From Castellaniella sp. S9 (GTDB lineage Bacteria; Pseudomonadota; Gammaproteobacteria; Burkholderiales; Burkholderiaceae_B), in the NCBI RefSeq assembly GCF_027257175.1, contig NZ_JAPFGD010000010.1:1-64000 (forward strand): a DNA stretch of 64,000 bases, in the 5' to 3' direction. Positions within the stretch are counted from its first letter, which is position 1, and the number at the start of each line of letters is the position of its first letter. Positions 45,958 through 56,717 of this stretch are shown here, piece after piece. Position numbers and translations under genes: made by a program. The notes below the pieces were generated by a model, which saw nothing but the letters and a program-made list of their open reading frames with translations, did no database searches and was not told the origin of the DNA.

Positions 45958-48630
45958 ATGGATCATCCCAATAGCTTCGGCGCGCAAGGCACGCTGGATG
46001 TGGCCGGCAAGGCCTACCGTATCTACCGGCTCGATGCGCTTGCGGAAAAGGGTCTGGATGTGGGGCGCCTGCCTTACGGGCTCAAGATCCTGCTCGAGAA
46101 CCTGCTGCGTACCGAGGACGGCGGCGACGTCACCGCCGACGACATCCGCGCGCTGGCCTCGTGGGATCCGGATGCGCAGCCCAGCCGCGAGATCGCCTTC
46201 ACGCCGGCCCGCGTCATCCTCCAGGATTTCACCGGGGTGCCGGCCGTGGTCGACCTGGCGGCGATGCGCGAGGCGATGCAGGCGCTGGGCGGCAATCCCG
46301 AGCGCATCAATCCGCTGGCCCCGGTCGAACTGGTGATCGACCATTCGGTCATCGTCGACGAGTTCGGCAGCAACGACGCATTCCGCCGCAACGCCGAGAT
46401 CGAATTCCAGCGCAACGCCGAGCGCTACAAATTCCTGCGCTGGGGCCAGACCGCCTTCGACAATTTCAAGGTCGTGCCGCCCGATACCGGCATTGTCCAC
46501 CAGGTCAACCTCGAGCATCTGGCGCGCGGCGTGTTCACGCGCGAAGTCGACGGGGTGGCCGAGGCCTATCCCGACACCTGTGTGGGCACCGACTCGCATA
46601 CGCCCATGGTCAACGGCCTGGGGGTGGTGGCTTGGGGCGTGGGCGGCATCGAGGCCGAGGCCGCGATGCTGGGCCAGCCGATCTCCATGCTGATTCCACG
46701 GGTGGTCGGCTTCAAGCTCAGCGGCAGCCTGCCCGAGGGCTCGACCGCCACCGACCTGGTGCTGACCATCACCGAGATGCTGCGCAAGCACGGGGTGGTG
46801 GGCAAGTTCGTCGAATTCTATGGCCCCGGCGTGGCCGCGGTGCCGCTGGCCAACCGGGCCACGATCGGCAACATGAGCCCCGAATACGGTTCGACGATCT
46901 CGATTTTCCCGATCGACGAGGTCACCCTGGGCTATCTGCGCTTCACCGGGCGCTCGGCCGAGCAGGTCGCCCTGGTCGAGGCCTATGCCAAGGCCCAGGG
47001 CCTGTGGCACGATCCGGCCCACGAGCCGGCGTATTCCGAGACGCTGGAACTCGACCTGGGCACCGTGGTGCCCTCGATCGCCGGCCCCAAGCGCCCGCAG
47101 GACCGCGTGTCGCTGTCCGACGCCCAGCCCGCCTTCCGCAAGGCCCTTGCGGCCCTGCCTGGCGCGCCGGCCGCCAATCCGGCGGATGTCTCGCTGGACG
47201 GCGCGCAGCACCGGATCGACCACGGTTCGGTGGTGATCGCCGCCATCACCTCGTGCACCAACACTTCCAACCCCGCCGTCATGATGGCGGCCGGCCTGCT
47301 GGCGAAAAAGGCCGTCGAACGCGGCCTCACCCGCAAGCCCTGGGTCAAGACCAGCCTGGCGCCGGGCTCCCGCGTGGTCACTGACTATTACGAAAAGGCC
47401 GGGCTGACGCCCTACCTGGAGGCCCTGGGCTTCAACCTCGTCGGTTACGGCTGCACGACCTGTATCGGCAATTCCGGTCCCCTGATCCCCGAGGTCAGCG
47501 CCGCGGTGCGCGCCAACGACCTGGCGGTGGTCTCGGTGCTGTCGGGCAATCGCAACTTCGAAGGCCGCATCCACAGCGAAGTCAAGATGAACTACCTGAT
47601 GTCGCCGCCGCTGGTGGTCGCCTATGCCTTGGCGGGCACCATGGACATCGATTTGTTCCATGCGCCGCTGGGCCGCGACCCGCAGGGCCGCGAGGTCACC
47701 CTGCGCGACATCTGGCCGACGGCCGCCGAGGTCCAGGAGGTGATCCAGGCCTCGATCGCCGCCGACATGTACACGCGCGGCTATGCCGACGTGTACGCGG
47801 GCGACGAGCGCTGGCGCTCGCTGACCACGCCCGAGGGCGGGATCTTCCACTGGGAACCCGACTCCACCTATGTGCGCCGTCCGCCGTACTTCGAGGGAAT
47901 GCGGCGCGATCCCGACCCGGTCGCCGACATCCAGGGTGCCCGCGTGCTGGCCCTGCTGGGCGATTCGGTCACCACCGACCATATCAGCCCCGCCGGATCG
48001 ATCGCCAAGGATTCCCCCGCCGCCCGCTACCTGCAATCGCAAGGGGTCGAGCCGCGCGACTTCAACTCCTACGGCTCGCGCCGCGGCAACCACGAGGTCA
48101 TGATCCGGGGGACGTTTGCCAACGTGCGGCTGCGCAACCAGATCGCACCGGGCACCGAGGGCGGCTGGACGCGCGACTTTACCCAACCGGGCAGCCCCGT
48201 CGCGACGATCTTCGACGCCTCGCGCAACTACATCCAGGCGGGCATTCCCCTGGTGATCCTCGCGGGCAAGGAGTACGGTTCCGGCTCCTCGCGCGACTGG
48301 GCCGCCAAGGGCACGGCGCTGCTGGGAGTCAAGGCCGTGATCGCCGAATCCTACGAGCGCATCCACCGTTCCAACCTGATCGGCATGGGCGTGCTGCCCC
48401 TGCAGTTCCCCGACGGCCAGACGGCGGCCGGCCTGGGCCTGAACGGCGAGGAATCCTTCGAGATCACGGGCGTGACGGTGCTCAACGAGGGCAGGACGCC
48501 TCCGACGGTGCACGTGCGGGCCGGCGCGGTCGAGTTCGACGCCCTGCTGCGGATCGACACGCCCAGCGAGGCGGCCTACTTCCGCCATGGCGGCATCATG
48601 CAGTACGTCCTGCGCAATCTGCTGCGCTGA
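45958..48630 (+). CDS. acnA: Aconitate hydratase A
   Basis: 890 aa from the ATG at 45958 (preceded by CTGGAGG). Citrate-isocitrate isomerase of the TCA cycle. 4Fe-4S ligands are in SCTNTSNP and [12 protein letters not shown]; substrate residues lie in [14 protein letters not shown] and [13 protein letters not shown] of the swivel domain. The length and order fit the AcnA/IRP1 type, not AcnB. A terminator follows immediately. Confidence 0.96.
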   Translation: MDHPNSFGAQGTLDVAGKAYRIYRLDALAEKGLDVGRLPYGLKILLENLLRTEDGGDVTADDIRALASWDPDAQPSREIAFTPARVILQDFTGVPAVVDLAAMREAMQALGGNPERINPLAPVELVIDHSVIVDEFGSNDAFRRNAEIEFQRNAERYKFLRWGQTAFDNFKVVPPDTGIVHQVNLEHLARGVFTREVDGVAEAYPDTCVGTDSHTPMVNGLGVVAWGVGGIEAEAAMLGQPISMLIPRVVGFKLSGSLPEGSTATDLVLTITEMLRKHGVVGKFVEFYGPGVAAVPLANRATIGNMSPEYGSTISIFPIDEVTLGYLRFTGRSAEQVALVEAYAKAQGLWHDPAHEPAYSETLELDLGTVVPSIAGPKRPQDRVSLSDAQPAFRKALAALPGAPAANPADVSLDGAQHRIDHGSVVIAAITSCTNTSNPAVMMAAGLLAKKAVERGLTRKPWVKTSLAPGSRVVTDYYEKAGLTPYLEALGFNLVGYGCTTCIGNSGPLIPEVSAAVRANDLAVVSVLSGNRNFEGRIHSEVKMNYLMSPPLVVAYALAGTMDIDLFHAPLGRDPQGREVTLRDIWPTAAEVQEVIQASIAADMYTRGYADVYAGDERWRSLTTPEGGIFHWEPDSTYVRRPPYFEGMRRDPDPVADIQGARVLALLGDSVTTDHISPAGSIAKDSPAARYLQSQGVEPRDFNSYGSRRGNHEVMIRGTFANVRLRNQIAPGTEGGWTRDFTQPGSPVATIFDASRNYIQAGIPLVILAGKEYGSGSSRDWAAKGTALLGVKAVIAESYERIHRSNLIGMGVLPLQFPDGQTAAGLGLNGEESFEITGVTVLNEGRTPPTVHVRAGAVEFDALLRIDTPSEAAYFRHGGIMQYVLRNLLR

Positions 48631-48652
48631 CGGCTCCGGGCCTGTTTACAAT

Positions 48653-48673
48653 GCGGGCTGCGGCCCGCTTTTT
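48653..48673 (+). terminator. Rho-independent terminator after acnA
   Basis: GCGGGC (48653-48658), loop TGCG, GCCCGC (48663-48668), then TTTTT. It sits 7 bp upstream of the next MFS gene start. Confidence 0.85.
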
Positions 48674-48679
48674 CGTTTG

Positions 48680-50110
48680 ATGAAATCCGATCCTTCCTCC
48701 GCGTCCTGGCTCGACCTGCTGTGGGGCCGCAACGGCCTGCGCTCCCTCGCCCTGGCCGGCGGCGTGGCCGTGCATGCGATCAATGTCTTCATCGCCACCA
48801 CCATCCTGCCGTCCGTGGTCCAGGACATCGGCGGTCTGGCGTACTACGCCTGGAACACCACGCTGTTCGTGGCCGCTTCCATCCTGGGCTCCTCGGGGGC
48901 GCCCCTGGGCATCCACCGCTATGGCTTGCGTCGGATCTTCCTGTATGCCCTGTGCATGTTCGTCCTGGGCACCATCGCGTGCGCGCTCGCGCCGTCGATG
49001 CCGTGGCTGCTGTTTGGCCGGACCTGGCAGGGCCTGGGCGGCGGCATGCTGCTGAGCCTCAGCTACGCGACGGTGCCGCTGGTGTTCCACGAAGGCCTGT
49101 GGTCGCGCGCCATGGCCCTGATCTCGGGCATGTGGGGCGTGGCGACCCTGGCGGGGCCGGCCATCGGCGGGATCTTTGCGCAGGCGGGCCTGTGGCGCTG
49201 GGCGTTCTGGGCTGTTTTGCCGGTATGCGCCGTCCTGGGCCTGCTGCTGGTGACCCAGCTGGGGCCGGTCGGCCGCAATCCGGGGACCCGGCATGGCGCC
49301 CCGCTGGGGCGCATGGGCCTGCTGGTGGGCTCGGTGCTGACGGTGTCCGCCGCCAGCCTCGCGGCCGGCTGGGGCTGGCAGTTGGCGGGCGTGGCGGGCG
49401 GCCTGGCGCTGGTGGCGCTGCTTGCGGGCGTGGACCGGCGTGCCGCCCAGCGCTTTCTGCCCGAGGGGGCCTGGTCCCTGTCCAGCCCCTTGGGGCGGCG
49501 CTACGCCATGATCGGCTTGATGAGCATCGGCGTCACGACCGAGGTCTTCGTGCCGTATTTCCTCCAGGTCATCCATGGCGCCTCGCCCTTGGCGGCAGGC
49601 TACTTGTCGGCCCTGATGTCGGCCGGCTGGACGCTGGGCACCTTGTTCAGCTCCAGCCGCGGGCCGGTCGCCATCGGCCGCCTGCTGGTGGTGGGACCGC
49701 TGCTGTCGGCGATCGCGCTGGGTGCGCTGTGCCTGTTGATGCCGGCGCAGGATGCCGGGCTCCGGGTGCTGAGCGTGCTGTTGCTGGGCGTCGGACTGGG
49801 GGTGGGTCTGTGCTGGCCGCACTTGCTGACCGGCGTGTTCCGGGCGGCGCCCGAGGGCCAGCGCAACATCGCCTCGGCGGCAATCACCACCTTGCAGCTG
49901 TATGCCATGGCGCTGGGCGCCAGCGTGGCGGGGATGGCGGCCAATGCGGCCGGTTTTACCGATCCGGGCGGCCTCGAGGGCGCCCGGCGCGCCGCCTGGG
50001 GCGTCTATGGGGTGTTCGTATGTGCGCCGGCCCTGGCTGCCTGGCTGGGCAACCGGGCGCGCCGTGACGATCGGCCGCCCGGTTCACCTGCGGCGGTCAG
50101 CCCTTCATGA
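48680..50110 (+). CDS. MFS transporter (DHA2/14-helix type)
   Basis: 476 aa from the ATG at 48680. The N-terminus has AINVFIATTILPSVVQDIGGL, the motif of multidrug-type DHA2 antiporters, then GRTWQGLGGGMLLSLSYA. About 12-14 hydrophobic helices. The substrate is unknown, likely a toxic small molecule. It overlaps the convergent aldo/keto reductase gene by 14 nt. Confidence 0.85.
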   Translation: MKSDPSSASWLDLLWGRNGLRSLALAGGVAVHAINVFIATTILPSVVQDIGGLAYYAWNTTLFVAASILGSSGAPLGIHRYGLRRIFLYALCMFVLGTIACALAPSMPWLLFGRTWQGLGGGMLLSLSYATVPLVFHEGLWSRAMALISGMWGVATLAGPAIGGIFAQAGLWRWAFWAVLPVCAVLGLLLVTQLGPVGRNPGTRHGAPLGRMGLLVGSVLTVSAASLAAGWGWQLAGVAGGLALVALLAGVDRRAAQRFLPEGAWSLSSPLGRRYAMIGLMSIGVTTEVFVPYFLQVIHGASPLAAGYLSALMSAGWTLGTLFSSSRGPVAIGRLLVVGPLLSAIALGALCLLMPAQDAGLRVLSVLLLGVGLGVGLCWPHLLTGVFRAAPEGQRNIASAAITTLQLYAMALGASVAGMAANAAGFTDPGGLEGARRAAWGVYGVFVCAPALAAWLGNRARRDDRPPGSPAAVSPS

Positions 50111-50939
50111 GGTGGAACTGATCGGGGTCGGGGCCGATGCGCCCCTCGGCCCGGTCCAGCGCCCCGATCGCAGCCATGTCCTCGTCGTCCAGGCGCAGGT
50201 TGAACAAGTTGAAATTTTCCTGGATCCGGGCGGGCGTGACCGACTTGGGGATGGCCATGTGGCCCATCTGCAGGTGCCAGCGCAGGATCACCTGCGCGGT
50301 GCTGGCCTGATGCTTGTGCGCGATCGCCGCCAGCGCCGGGTCCTCGAGCACGCTGCCTTGGCCCAGGGGGCTCCAGGCCTCGGTCGCGATGTCGTGGTCG
50401 GCGTGGTAGGCGCGCAGTTCGGCCTGCTGGAAATAGGGGTGCAGTTCGATCTGGTTGACCACCGGCAGGACGCCGGTCTTGTCGAGCAGCTTTTGTAAAT
50501 GGGGCACCTGGAAGTTGCAGACGCCGATGGACTTCGCCAGGCCCTCGTCGCGCAGCTGGATCAAGGCCTCCCAGGCGTCGATATAGCGCTTTTCCTGGGG
50601 AACCGGCCAATGGATCAGGTACAAGTCCACGTAGTCGAGCTGCAGGCGGTCGAGGCTTTCCCGCAGCGCGGCCTTGGTGCTATCGTGCCCGTGACGGTTG
50701 TTCCAGACCTTGGTGGCGATGAAAAGCTCGTCCCGGGCGATGCCGGACTGCGCAATGCCACGGCCTACGCCGGCCTCGTTATAGTAGATATAGGCGGTAT
50801 CGATGGAACGGTAACCGGCCTCGAGGGCCGCATGGATGGCGGCGGGGACGTCCGCCTCGGGAATTTGCCAGGTCCCGAAACCCAATTGGGGCGCGCGGCG
50901 CCCGTCATGGAGCGAGACATGGGGTTGATTTTTGGACAT
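50097..50939 (-). CDS. Aldo/keto reductase
   Basis: 280 aa TIM-barrel NADPH oxidoreductase. The catalytic tetrad is visible as D47, Y52, K77 and H110, and the family signatures GFGTWQIPE, LIHWPVP and IPKSVTPARIQEN are present. It reduces aldehydes or ketones, probably like 2,5-diketo-D-gluconate reductases; the physiological substrate is unknown. It is divergent from panB. Confidence 0.93.
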   Translation of the reverse strand: MSKNQPHVSLHDGRRAPQLGFGTWQIPEADVPAAIHAALEAGYRSIDTAYIYYNEAGVGRGIAQSGIARDELFIATKVWNNRHGHDSTKAALRESLDRLQLDYVDLYLIHWPVPQEKRYIDAWEALIQLRDEGLAKSIGVCNFQVPHLQKLLDKTGVLPVVNQIELHPYFQQAELRAYHADHDIATEAWSPLGQGSVLEDPALAAIAHKHQASTAQVILRWHLQMGHMAIPKSVTPARIQENFNLFNLRLDDEDMAAIGALDRAEGRIGPDPDQFHLMKG

Positions 50940-51015
50940 GAGGGTCCTCCGTCATGGCGCAGCGCAGGCTGCGGCGGCATATGATGCCGGATGATGGTTC
51001 GGATTAGGAGAGGAT

Positions 51016-51840
51016 ATGAGTGTACATAGTCAGGGGCGGCGCGTCACGGTGCCGGAATTGATGGCCCACAAGGGCGCGTCCAAGATCGCCGCCCTGACGG
51101 CTTACACCGCGCCGATCGCCCGTTTGCTGGATGAGGCGCTGGACATGATATTGGTGGGCGATTCGACCGCGATGGTCGGCTACGGCTTGCCCGACACCCT
51201 GTCAATCACGCCGGCCACGCTGGCCGCGCACGCCGCGGCCGTCGTGCGCGCCACGCATCATGCCTGCATCATCGTCGACATGCCCTTCGGCAGCTACCAG
51301 CAGTCGCCGCAGCAGGCCTTCGCGTGCGCGGCCGAGATGCTGGCGGCCAGCGGCGTGTCGGGCGTGAAGCTCGAGGGCGGCCAGGCCATGGCCGACACGA
51401 CGCGTTTCCTGGTGGATCGCGGCATCCCGGTCCTCGCGCACGTCGGCCTGATGCCCCAGTACGTCAACACCATGGGCGGATTCAAGGCGCAAGGCATGAA
51501 CGAGGCGACGGCGCGGCGCATCATCGAGGACGCCGAGGCCCATGCCCATGCCGGCGCCTTCGGGGTCGTGCTCGAGGGGATCGGCGAGCCGCTGGCGCGC
51601 CAGATCACGGCGTCCATCGACATTCCGACCATCGGCATCGGGGCCTCGCCTCACTGCGATGGCCAGATCCTGGTCACCGAGGACATCCTCGGCCTCAGCG
51701 GCGATCGCATCCCGAAATTCGCGCGCCGTTTCGCCGACGCCGGGGCGCTCATCCGGCAGGCGGCCGAGGATTACGCCAAAGAGGTCAGGGAGGGCACGTT
51801 TCCTTCCTTAGATCACTGCTTTGGTGTTCGCAAAACGTAG
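51016..51840 (+). CDS. panB: 3-methyl-2-oxobutanoate hydroxymethyltransferase
   Basis: 274 aa. Pantothenate-pathway enzyme adding a hydroxymethyl group from methylene-tetrahydrofolate to ketoisovalerate. Mg ligands and active site lie in LVGDSTAMVGYG, IVDMPFGSYQ and KLEGGQ; later HVGLMPQ and GIGASPHCDGQILV are conserved. PanC is not next to it. Confidence 0.96.
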   Translation: MSVHSQGRRVTVPELMAHKGASKIAALTAYTAPIARLLDEALDMILVGDSTAMVGYGLPDTLSITPATLAAHAAAVVRATHHACIIVDMPFGSYQQSPQQAFACAAEMLAASGVSGVKLEGGQAMADTTRFLVDRGIPVLAHVGLMPQYVNTMGGFKAQGMNEATARRIIEDAEAHAHAGAFGVVLEGIGEPLARQITASIDIPTIGIGASPHCDGQILVTEDILGLSGDRIPKFARRFADAGALIRQAAEDYAKEVREGTFPSLDHCFGVRKT

Positions 51841-51936
51841 TAACATTTTATAGATGAAGTCGCTTGGCATCGATAAAGGCAGGCGGCACTTGAACGCCGC
51901 GCATTCGATGCATGTGGCACAGAAGTCGCAGGTACC

Positions 51937-52899
51937 ATGGAAATACGCCAGCTCGAAGCCTTGATGGCCATCGTCACCTCCGGCAGTGTGACGGCGGCCG
52001 GCCGCCTGCTCGGGCGCTCCCAGCCGGTGGTCAGCCGGCAGATCAGCGATCTCGAGCACGAGCTCGGCTTCATTCTCTTCGCGCGGACCCGGCCCACCAT
52101 CACGCTGACGCCGCAGGGCGAGGCGTTCTACCAGGAAGTCCGCAGCGTCCTGGCCGACCTTCAGCAACTGGCGTCGCGGGCCCAGGACATCGCCGCCGGC
52201 CAAAGCCGTCCGCTGCGCATCATGGTCACCGCCGACCTGGCCCATGGCGTGCTGCCCGGCGCCCTGGCGCGGATCGATGCCGCCCGGCCGGTTTTCCAGC
52301 AGAAACTGGTCATCGAGGAGGTCCTCCACGAGGCGGTGGGGGCCGCGCTGGTCGAGGGGTATGCCGACATCGGCCTGATCAACCTGCCGATCAATTACGA
52401 TCAATGCCGCACGCACTGGTGCGGGCAAGCGCCCTGCCAGCTGGCCCTGCCCATGGATCATCCCCTGGCCGGCCAGCAGTTGATCCGCCTCGAGGCCCTC
52501 GGCGATACGGACGTCATCACCCTCCTCAGCCGCTATCGCATGCGGTATCACCTGACCAATGCCCTGGTGCGCGCCACAGAGGGCCATGCCAGGCGCCACA
52601 TCGAGGCCAGCAGCCCATTGGCGGCGATCTCGATGGTCCGCGCCGGCCTGGGCGTGGCCCTGATCGACCCGTTCACCGCCCATGACGCGCGCCTGGATCG
52701 GGTGGTGGTTCGGCCCATCGACGTCCATATCCCCTATATGATCGGCGTGGTGTCGCACCAAAGCCGCCACCTGCCCGACGAGGCCTTGCGGCTGATCGAC
52801 GGCTTGCGCGCCTACGTGCAGGAATTCATCCCGCGTTTCATCGAGACCGGCACCGACGGCTTGCCCAGCAACCCGACGCGCAATCCGCACGTTGCTTGA
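51937..52899 (+). CDS. LysR-family transcriptional regulator
   Basis: 320 aa. The N-terminal winged HTH (MEIRQLEALMAIVTSGSVTAAGRLLGRSQPVVSRQISDLE) is followed by the LysR effector-binding domain, which has a type 2 periplasmic-binding fold. No flanking catabolic operon indicates the inducer; the next gene, rmuC, begins 17 nt downstream. Confidence 0.92.
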   Translation: MEIRQLEALMAIVTSGSVTAAGRLLGRSQPVVSRQISDLEHELGFILFARTRPTITLTPQGEAFYQEVRSVLADLQQLASRAQDIAAGQSRPLRIMVTADLAHGVLPGALARIDAARPVFQQKLVIEEVLHEAVGAALVEGYADIGLINLPINYDQCRTHWCGQAPCQLALPMDHPLAGQQLIRLEALGDTDVITLLSRYRMRYHLTNALVRATEGHARRHIEASSPLAAISMVRAGLGVALIDPFTAHDARLDRVVVRPIDVHIPYMIGVVSHQSRHLPDEALRLIDGLRAYVQEFIPRFIETGTDGLPSNPTRNPHVA

Positions 52900-52916
52900 T
52901 TTTCGAGGATAGTCCC

Positions 52917-54338
52917 GTGGTACTTGAACCATCGATGATGGCCGTCGGCCTGTTGCTCGTCTTGCTGGGCGGGCTCGCGGGCTGGCTGCTGATGCGCAGG
53001 CCGCTGGCCGCGCGCGTGGCCGAGCGCGACGCGATCGCCGCGCGGCGTGATGCCCTGCAGGGCGAGCGCGATATGCTGGACCGTGACCGGGTCCGTCTCG
53101 AGGCGGAACACGGGGCGCTGGAGGCGCGTCTGGCGGATCTCTCCGCCCAGTTGGCCGGGCGCGACCGCGAACTGGCCGCGCAGCGCGACGCCTTGCGGGA
53201 CCTGGATCGCGAGCTGACCCAGCTGCGCGCCGTGCATCAGGAAAAATTGGCGGCCTTCGATGAGCTGCGCCAGACCTTCGAGCAGTCCAAGGCCGCCATG
53301 CGCACCGAGTTCCAGAACCTCGCCAACCAGATCCTCGAGGAAAAGGGCAAGACCTTCACACAGACCAGCCAGGCGTCGCTCGACAGCCTGCTGCGGCCCT
53401 TTCGCGAGCAGATCGAGGGATTCCAGAAGCGCGTCAACGAAGTGCATGATGCCTCGCAGCGGGGCCATGTCGAACTGGGCGCCGAGATCCGCCGCGTCCT
53501 GGACATCGGCCTCAAGATGAGCGCAGAGGCCAACAGCCTGGCCAGCGCCCTCAAGGGCGAAAAGAAAACCACCGGCAACTGGGGCGAGATCCAGCTGGAG
53601 CGCACCCTGCAGCTTGCGGGGCTGGAAGCCGGCGCGCACTACGAGGCGCAGGCGAGTTTCCGCGATGAGGACGGCAACCGCCGCCAGCCCGACTTCGTCA
53701 TCAAGCTGCCCGATCACAAGCACATGGTCATCGACAGCAAGGTCTCGCTGGTGGACTATGACCGCGCCATCGGCGCCGACACCGAGGCCGAGCGCATCGC
53801 GGCGCTCGACGACCATGTGCGCGCGGTGCGTCATCACATCGACGATCTCTGCCGCAAGGACTACAGCAACCTGATCGGCATGCGCAGCCCCAGCTTCGTG
53901 CTCATGTTCATGCCGATCGAGCCCGCCTACATCGAGGCCATGAAACACAATCGCGAACTCTTCGACTACGGTTACCAGCGCAACGTCGTCATGGTCTCGC
54001 ATACGACCCTCATGCCGATCCTGCGCACGGTGGCCAACCTGTGGATGATCGCCCGCAGCAACGAGCAGGCGCGCGTGCTCAGCGACCAGGCCGGCGGCCT
54101 GTACAACCAGGTCGCGCTGGTGGCCGAACGGCTGCAGAAACTGGGCAATACGCTGGGCACCGTCAGCAACCAGTACAACCAGACGGTGGTGGCCGTCGCC
54201 GGCCAGCAAGGCCTCTACGGCAAGGTGGCGCGGTTCGGCGAATTGTCCGCCAAGGCCAACCGGAGCCTCCCCGCGATCGAGCCGGTGCACGCCGATCTGG
54301 AGGTCGAGCGCCTCGAGGGGATCAAGGGCGACGAGTAG
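52917..54338 (+). CDS. rmuC: DNA recombination protein RmuC
   Basis: 473 aa. The GTG at 52917 is preferred: GAGGA lies 8 nt upstream; a TTG at 52896 overlapping lysR is the alternative. An N-terminal membrane anchor (AVGLLLVLLGGLAGWLLM) is followed by a long coiled coil and the RmuC nuclease-like domain with TGNWGEIQLERTLQLAGL, RQPDFVIKLPDHKHMVIDSKVSLV and SFVLMFMPIEPAYIEA. RmuC limits inversions at short repeats in E. coli. Confidence 0.94.
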   Translation: MVLEPSMMAVGLLLVLLGGLAGWLLMRRPLAARVAERDAIAARRDALQGERDMLDRDRVRLEAEHGALEARLADLSAQLAGRDRELAAQRDALRDLDRELTQLRAVHQEKLAAFDELRQTFEQSKAAMRTEFQNLANQILEEKGKTFTQTSQASLDSLLRPFREQIEGFQKRVNEVHDASQRGHVELGAEIRRVLDIGLKMSAEANSLASALKGEKKTTGNWGEIQLERTLQLAGLEAGAHYEAQASFRDEDGNRRQPDFVIKLPDHKHMVIDSKVSLVDYDRAIGADTEAERIAALDDHVRAVRHHIDDLCRKDYSNLIGMRSPSFVLMFMPIEPAYIEAMKHNRELFDYGYQRNVVMVSHTTLMPILRTVANLWMIARSNEQARVLSDQAGGLYNQVALVAERLQKLGNTLGTVSNQYNQTVVAVAGQQGLYGKVARFGELSAKANRSLPAIEPVHADLEVERLEGIKGDE

Positions 54339-54374
54339 CATTCCGCGGTATAACGTTGCGATAGGAGACCCGCG

Positions 54375-55301
54375 ATGATCCTGCCCCTGCCGCGCCTCGC
54401 ACATGCCGTGTTCGTCTTGCTGCTGCTGGTGGCTTCGGCCGCCCCCCAGGCCGCCGAGCGCCTGGACGACAGGCCGCGCATCGCGGTGATGTCGGCCTTC
54501 GCCCCTGAACTGGCCCTGCTGAAGGAACACCTGTCCGACCCGCACGAGCACGAGGCCAACGGCGTGCGCTTCACCACCGGCAGCCTGGAGGGCAAGCCCG
54601 TGGTGCTGCTGCTCAGCGGGATCAGCATGGTGAATGCGGCGATGAACACTCAGTTGGTCTTCGATCGCTTCAACGTGACCCACCTGGTGTTCAGCGGCAT
54701 TGCGGGCGGGGTCGATCCGGCCCTGCATATCGGCGACGTGAGCGTGCCCGAGCGCTGGGGACAGTACCTCGAGGTGGTGATGATGCGCGAGGTCGCGCCC
54801 GACCGGTTCCAGGCGCCGCAGTCCAAGGGCGATTTCGAATTCGCGCCCTATGGCATGTTGCAGCCGCGGGCCGTGCGTGTGCGGCGGGCAGGGCAGCCGG
54901 ACTTCCAGGAAAAATTCTGGTTCGAGGCGGACCCCCGCATGCTGGAGGTGGCGCGGCGCATCGACACGGTGTCGCTGCGCGCCTGCGATGTCCAGGATCG
55001 CTGCCTGGCGCACCAGCCGCGCCTGCAGGTCGGCGGCAACGGGGTCTCGGGCACCGCCTTCGTGGACAATGCGGATTTCCGCCGCTATGTGTTCCAGACT
55101 TTCGAGGCCCATGTGCTCGACATGGAAAGCGCCGCCTGTGCGATGGTGGCCTACGGCAACGGCGTGCCCTTCATTGCCTTTCGCTCCCTCAGCGACTTGG
55201 CGGGCGGCGGGCCCGGGGAAAACGAGATGCACACTTTCATGAGCCTGGCCGCGGACAACGCCGCGCGGGTGCTGCTGGCTTTCCTGCGCGCCTGGCCTTA
55301 A
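54375..55301 (+). CDS. Secreted MTA/SAH-nucleosidase-like protein
   Basis: 308 aa. A signal peptide ([21 protein letters not shown]) precedes a purine-nucleoside phosphorylase fold resembling MTA/SAH nucleosidase ([40 protein letters not shown]). The key active-site segment is [20 protein letters not shown]. Most MTA/SAH nucleosidases are cytoplasmic, so the export signal is unusual. Activity is unproven. Ends 4 nt inside the convergent ttcA. Confidence 0.8.
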   Translation: MILPLPRLAHAVFVLLLLVASAAPQAAERLDDRPRIAVMSAFAPELALLKEHLSDPHEHEANGVRFTTGSLEGKPVVLLLSGISMVNAAMNTQLVFDRFNVTHLVFSGIAGGVDPALHIGDVSVPERWGQYLEVVMMREVAPDRFQAPQSKGDFEFAPYGMLQPRAVRVRRAGQPDFQEKFWFEADPRMLEVARRIDTVSLRACDVQDRCLAHQPRLQVGGNGVSGTAFVDNADFRRYVFQTFEAHVLDMESAACAMVAYGNGVPFIAFRSLSDLAGGGPGENEMHTFMSLAADNAARVLLAFLRAWP

Positions 55302-56317
55302 TCCGTCGGACTCGGGTGCGCAGCAGGCCGCACGCGCGGGCGTGCGATGCGCGCTTCCAGCAGGCCGTCGGCGTGGCCCTCGACGCTCTCGTCCTCGTCC
55401 TCGCCGAAGGCGGGCAGCGGAAAATCCTCGGCATCGAAGGCCTTGTCGCCGTCGGGATCGGCCTGGCCGGTGGCGTGCAGGGCGGCGAAGCCGAACAGCG
55501 CCGGATCCATCAGGTGCGAAGGCACGACGTGCGACAGGGACCGGAACACATTCCACGTCCGGTTGGGAAACAGGCGGTCCCATTCCTCGAGCATGCGGTT
55601 GATCTGTTTGCGCTTGAGGTTTTCCTGCGAGCCGCACAGATTGCAGGGAATGATGGGGAATTCGCGCAAGCGCGCGTAGGCGATCAGGTCGCGCTCGCGC
55701 GCGTAGGCCAGGGGCCGGATGACCACGTGCTCGCCGTTGTCCGACACCAGCTTGGGCGGCATCGCCTTCATCCGGCCGCCGTAGAACAGGTTGAGGAAGA
55801 ACGTCGCCAGGATGTCGTTGCGGTGGTGGCCCAGGGCGATTTTCGTGGCGCCCAGTTCGCGCGCCACGCGATAAAGAATGCCGCGCCGCAGGCGCGAGCA
55901 CAGCGAGCAGGTGGTCTTGCCCTCGGGCACCAGGCGCTTGACCACCGAATAGGTGTCCTGCGTCTCGATGTGGAACGGCACGCCGATGCGCCCCAGGTAG
56001 TCCGGCAGCACGTGCTCGGGAAAGCCGGGCTGCTTCTGGTCCAGGTTGACCGCCACGATCTCGAAGTCGATGGGCGCGCGGCTGCGCAGCCGCATGAGGA
56101 TGTCCAGCAGCCCGTAGGAATCCTTGCCGCCGGACAGGCACACCATCACCTTGTCGCCGTCCTCGATCATGCCGTAGTCGGCGATGGCCCGGCCGGTTTC
56201 GCGCAGCAGGCGTTTTTCCAGCTTGTTCTCGTTGACGCTCTGGCGGCGGGCCGGCCCGGGCGCGGCAGTGTCGGGGCGTGGGCGGGCGGCGTCGGTGGGC
56301 GGGGATGCGGTGGGCAT
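55298..56317 (-). CDS. ttcA: tRNA 2-thiocytidine(32) synthetase TtcA
   Basis: About 339 aa if started at the ATG at 56317. The frame is open to 56389, which would overlap folB; no strong ribosome site decides. The PP-loop is LSGGKDS, and the Fe-S cysteine motif [11 protein letters not shown] plus CNLCGSQ are characteristic of TtcA. It thiolates C32 of certain tRNAs. The C-terminus has an acidic tail longer than in E. coli. Third gene of the operon after the M61 peptidase and folB. Confidence 0.92.
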   Translation of the reverse strand: MPTASPPTDAARPRPDTAAPGPARRQSVNENKLEKRLLRETGRAIADYGMIEDGDKVMVCLSGGKDSYGLLDILMRLRSRAPIDFEIVAVNLDQKQPGFPEHVLPDYLGRIGVPFHIETQDTYSVVKRLVPEGKTTCSLCSRLRRGILYRVARELGATKIALGHHRNDILATFFLNLFYGGRMKAMPPKLVSDNGEHVVIRPLAYARERDLIAYARLREFPIIPCNLCGSQENLKRKQINRMLEEWDRLFPNRTWNVFRSLSHVVPSHLMDPALFGFAALHATGQADPDGDKAFDAEDFPLPAFGEDEDESVEGHADGLLEARIARPRVRPAAHPSPTD

Positions 56318-56342
56318 GGCGGTATCGGAACGGGTGGTCGCC

Positions 56343-56711
56343 TCAGCGGCCGCGGGCGCGCTCGATGGCGACAGCGTCGCAGTCGGCAAAGGCCTCGGGC
56401 TTGCTGATGCGGATTTTAGCGCGCAGCACGCCTGGGAACTGGCGCAGGATGCGGTCCAGGCAGCGGTCGACCAGGGATTCGAGCAGGTCGACGTGGCCGC
56501 GGGTGGCCTCGTCGATCAGCGCCTCGCGCAGGCCGCGGTAGTCCAGCACCGTGCCGATGTCGCGGTCGTCCACCGGGCGGCCTGCGTCAGTGTCGAAGGC
56601 CGCGTGGAACACGATGGTCTGGGGGGCCAGGCGTTCGTGGTCCAGCATGCCGATGCGCGCCTGGACCCGCAGGCCCTCCAGCAGGATGCGTCGGGTTTCC
56701 GTGTCGTCCAT
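56343..56711 (-). CDS. folB: Dihydroneopterin aldolase
   Basis: 122 aa. The FolB start motif [21 protein letters not shown] and the active-site region ([27 protein letters not shown]) are present. It acts in folate biosynthesis. It starts 6 nt after the M61 peptidase gene. Confidence 0.95.
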   Translation of the reverse strand: MDDTETRRILLEGLRVQARIGMLDHERLAPQTIVFHAAFDTDAGRPVDDRDIGTVLDYRGLREALIDEATRGHVDLLESLVDRCLDRILRQFPGVLRAKIRISKPEAFADCDAVAIERARGR

Positions 56712-56717
56712 CGTGGC

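Noticed and set aside
45817..48588. Long antisense frame opposite acnA
   Set aside because: Gly/Arg/His-rich shadow translation typical of high GC; acnA on the other strand is unmistakable.
52812..56141. Long antisense frame of about 1,100 codons opposite rmuC and the nucleosidase gene
   Set aside because: No recognisable domains, and it runs opposite clear genes; a GC artefact.
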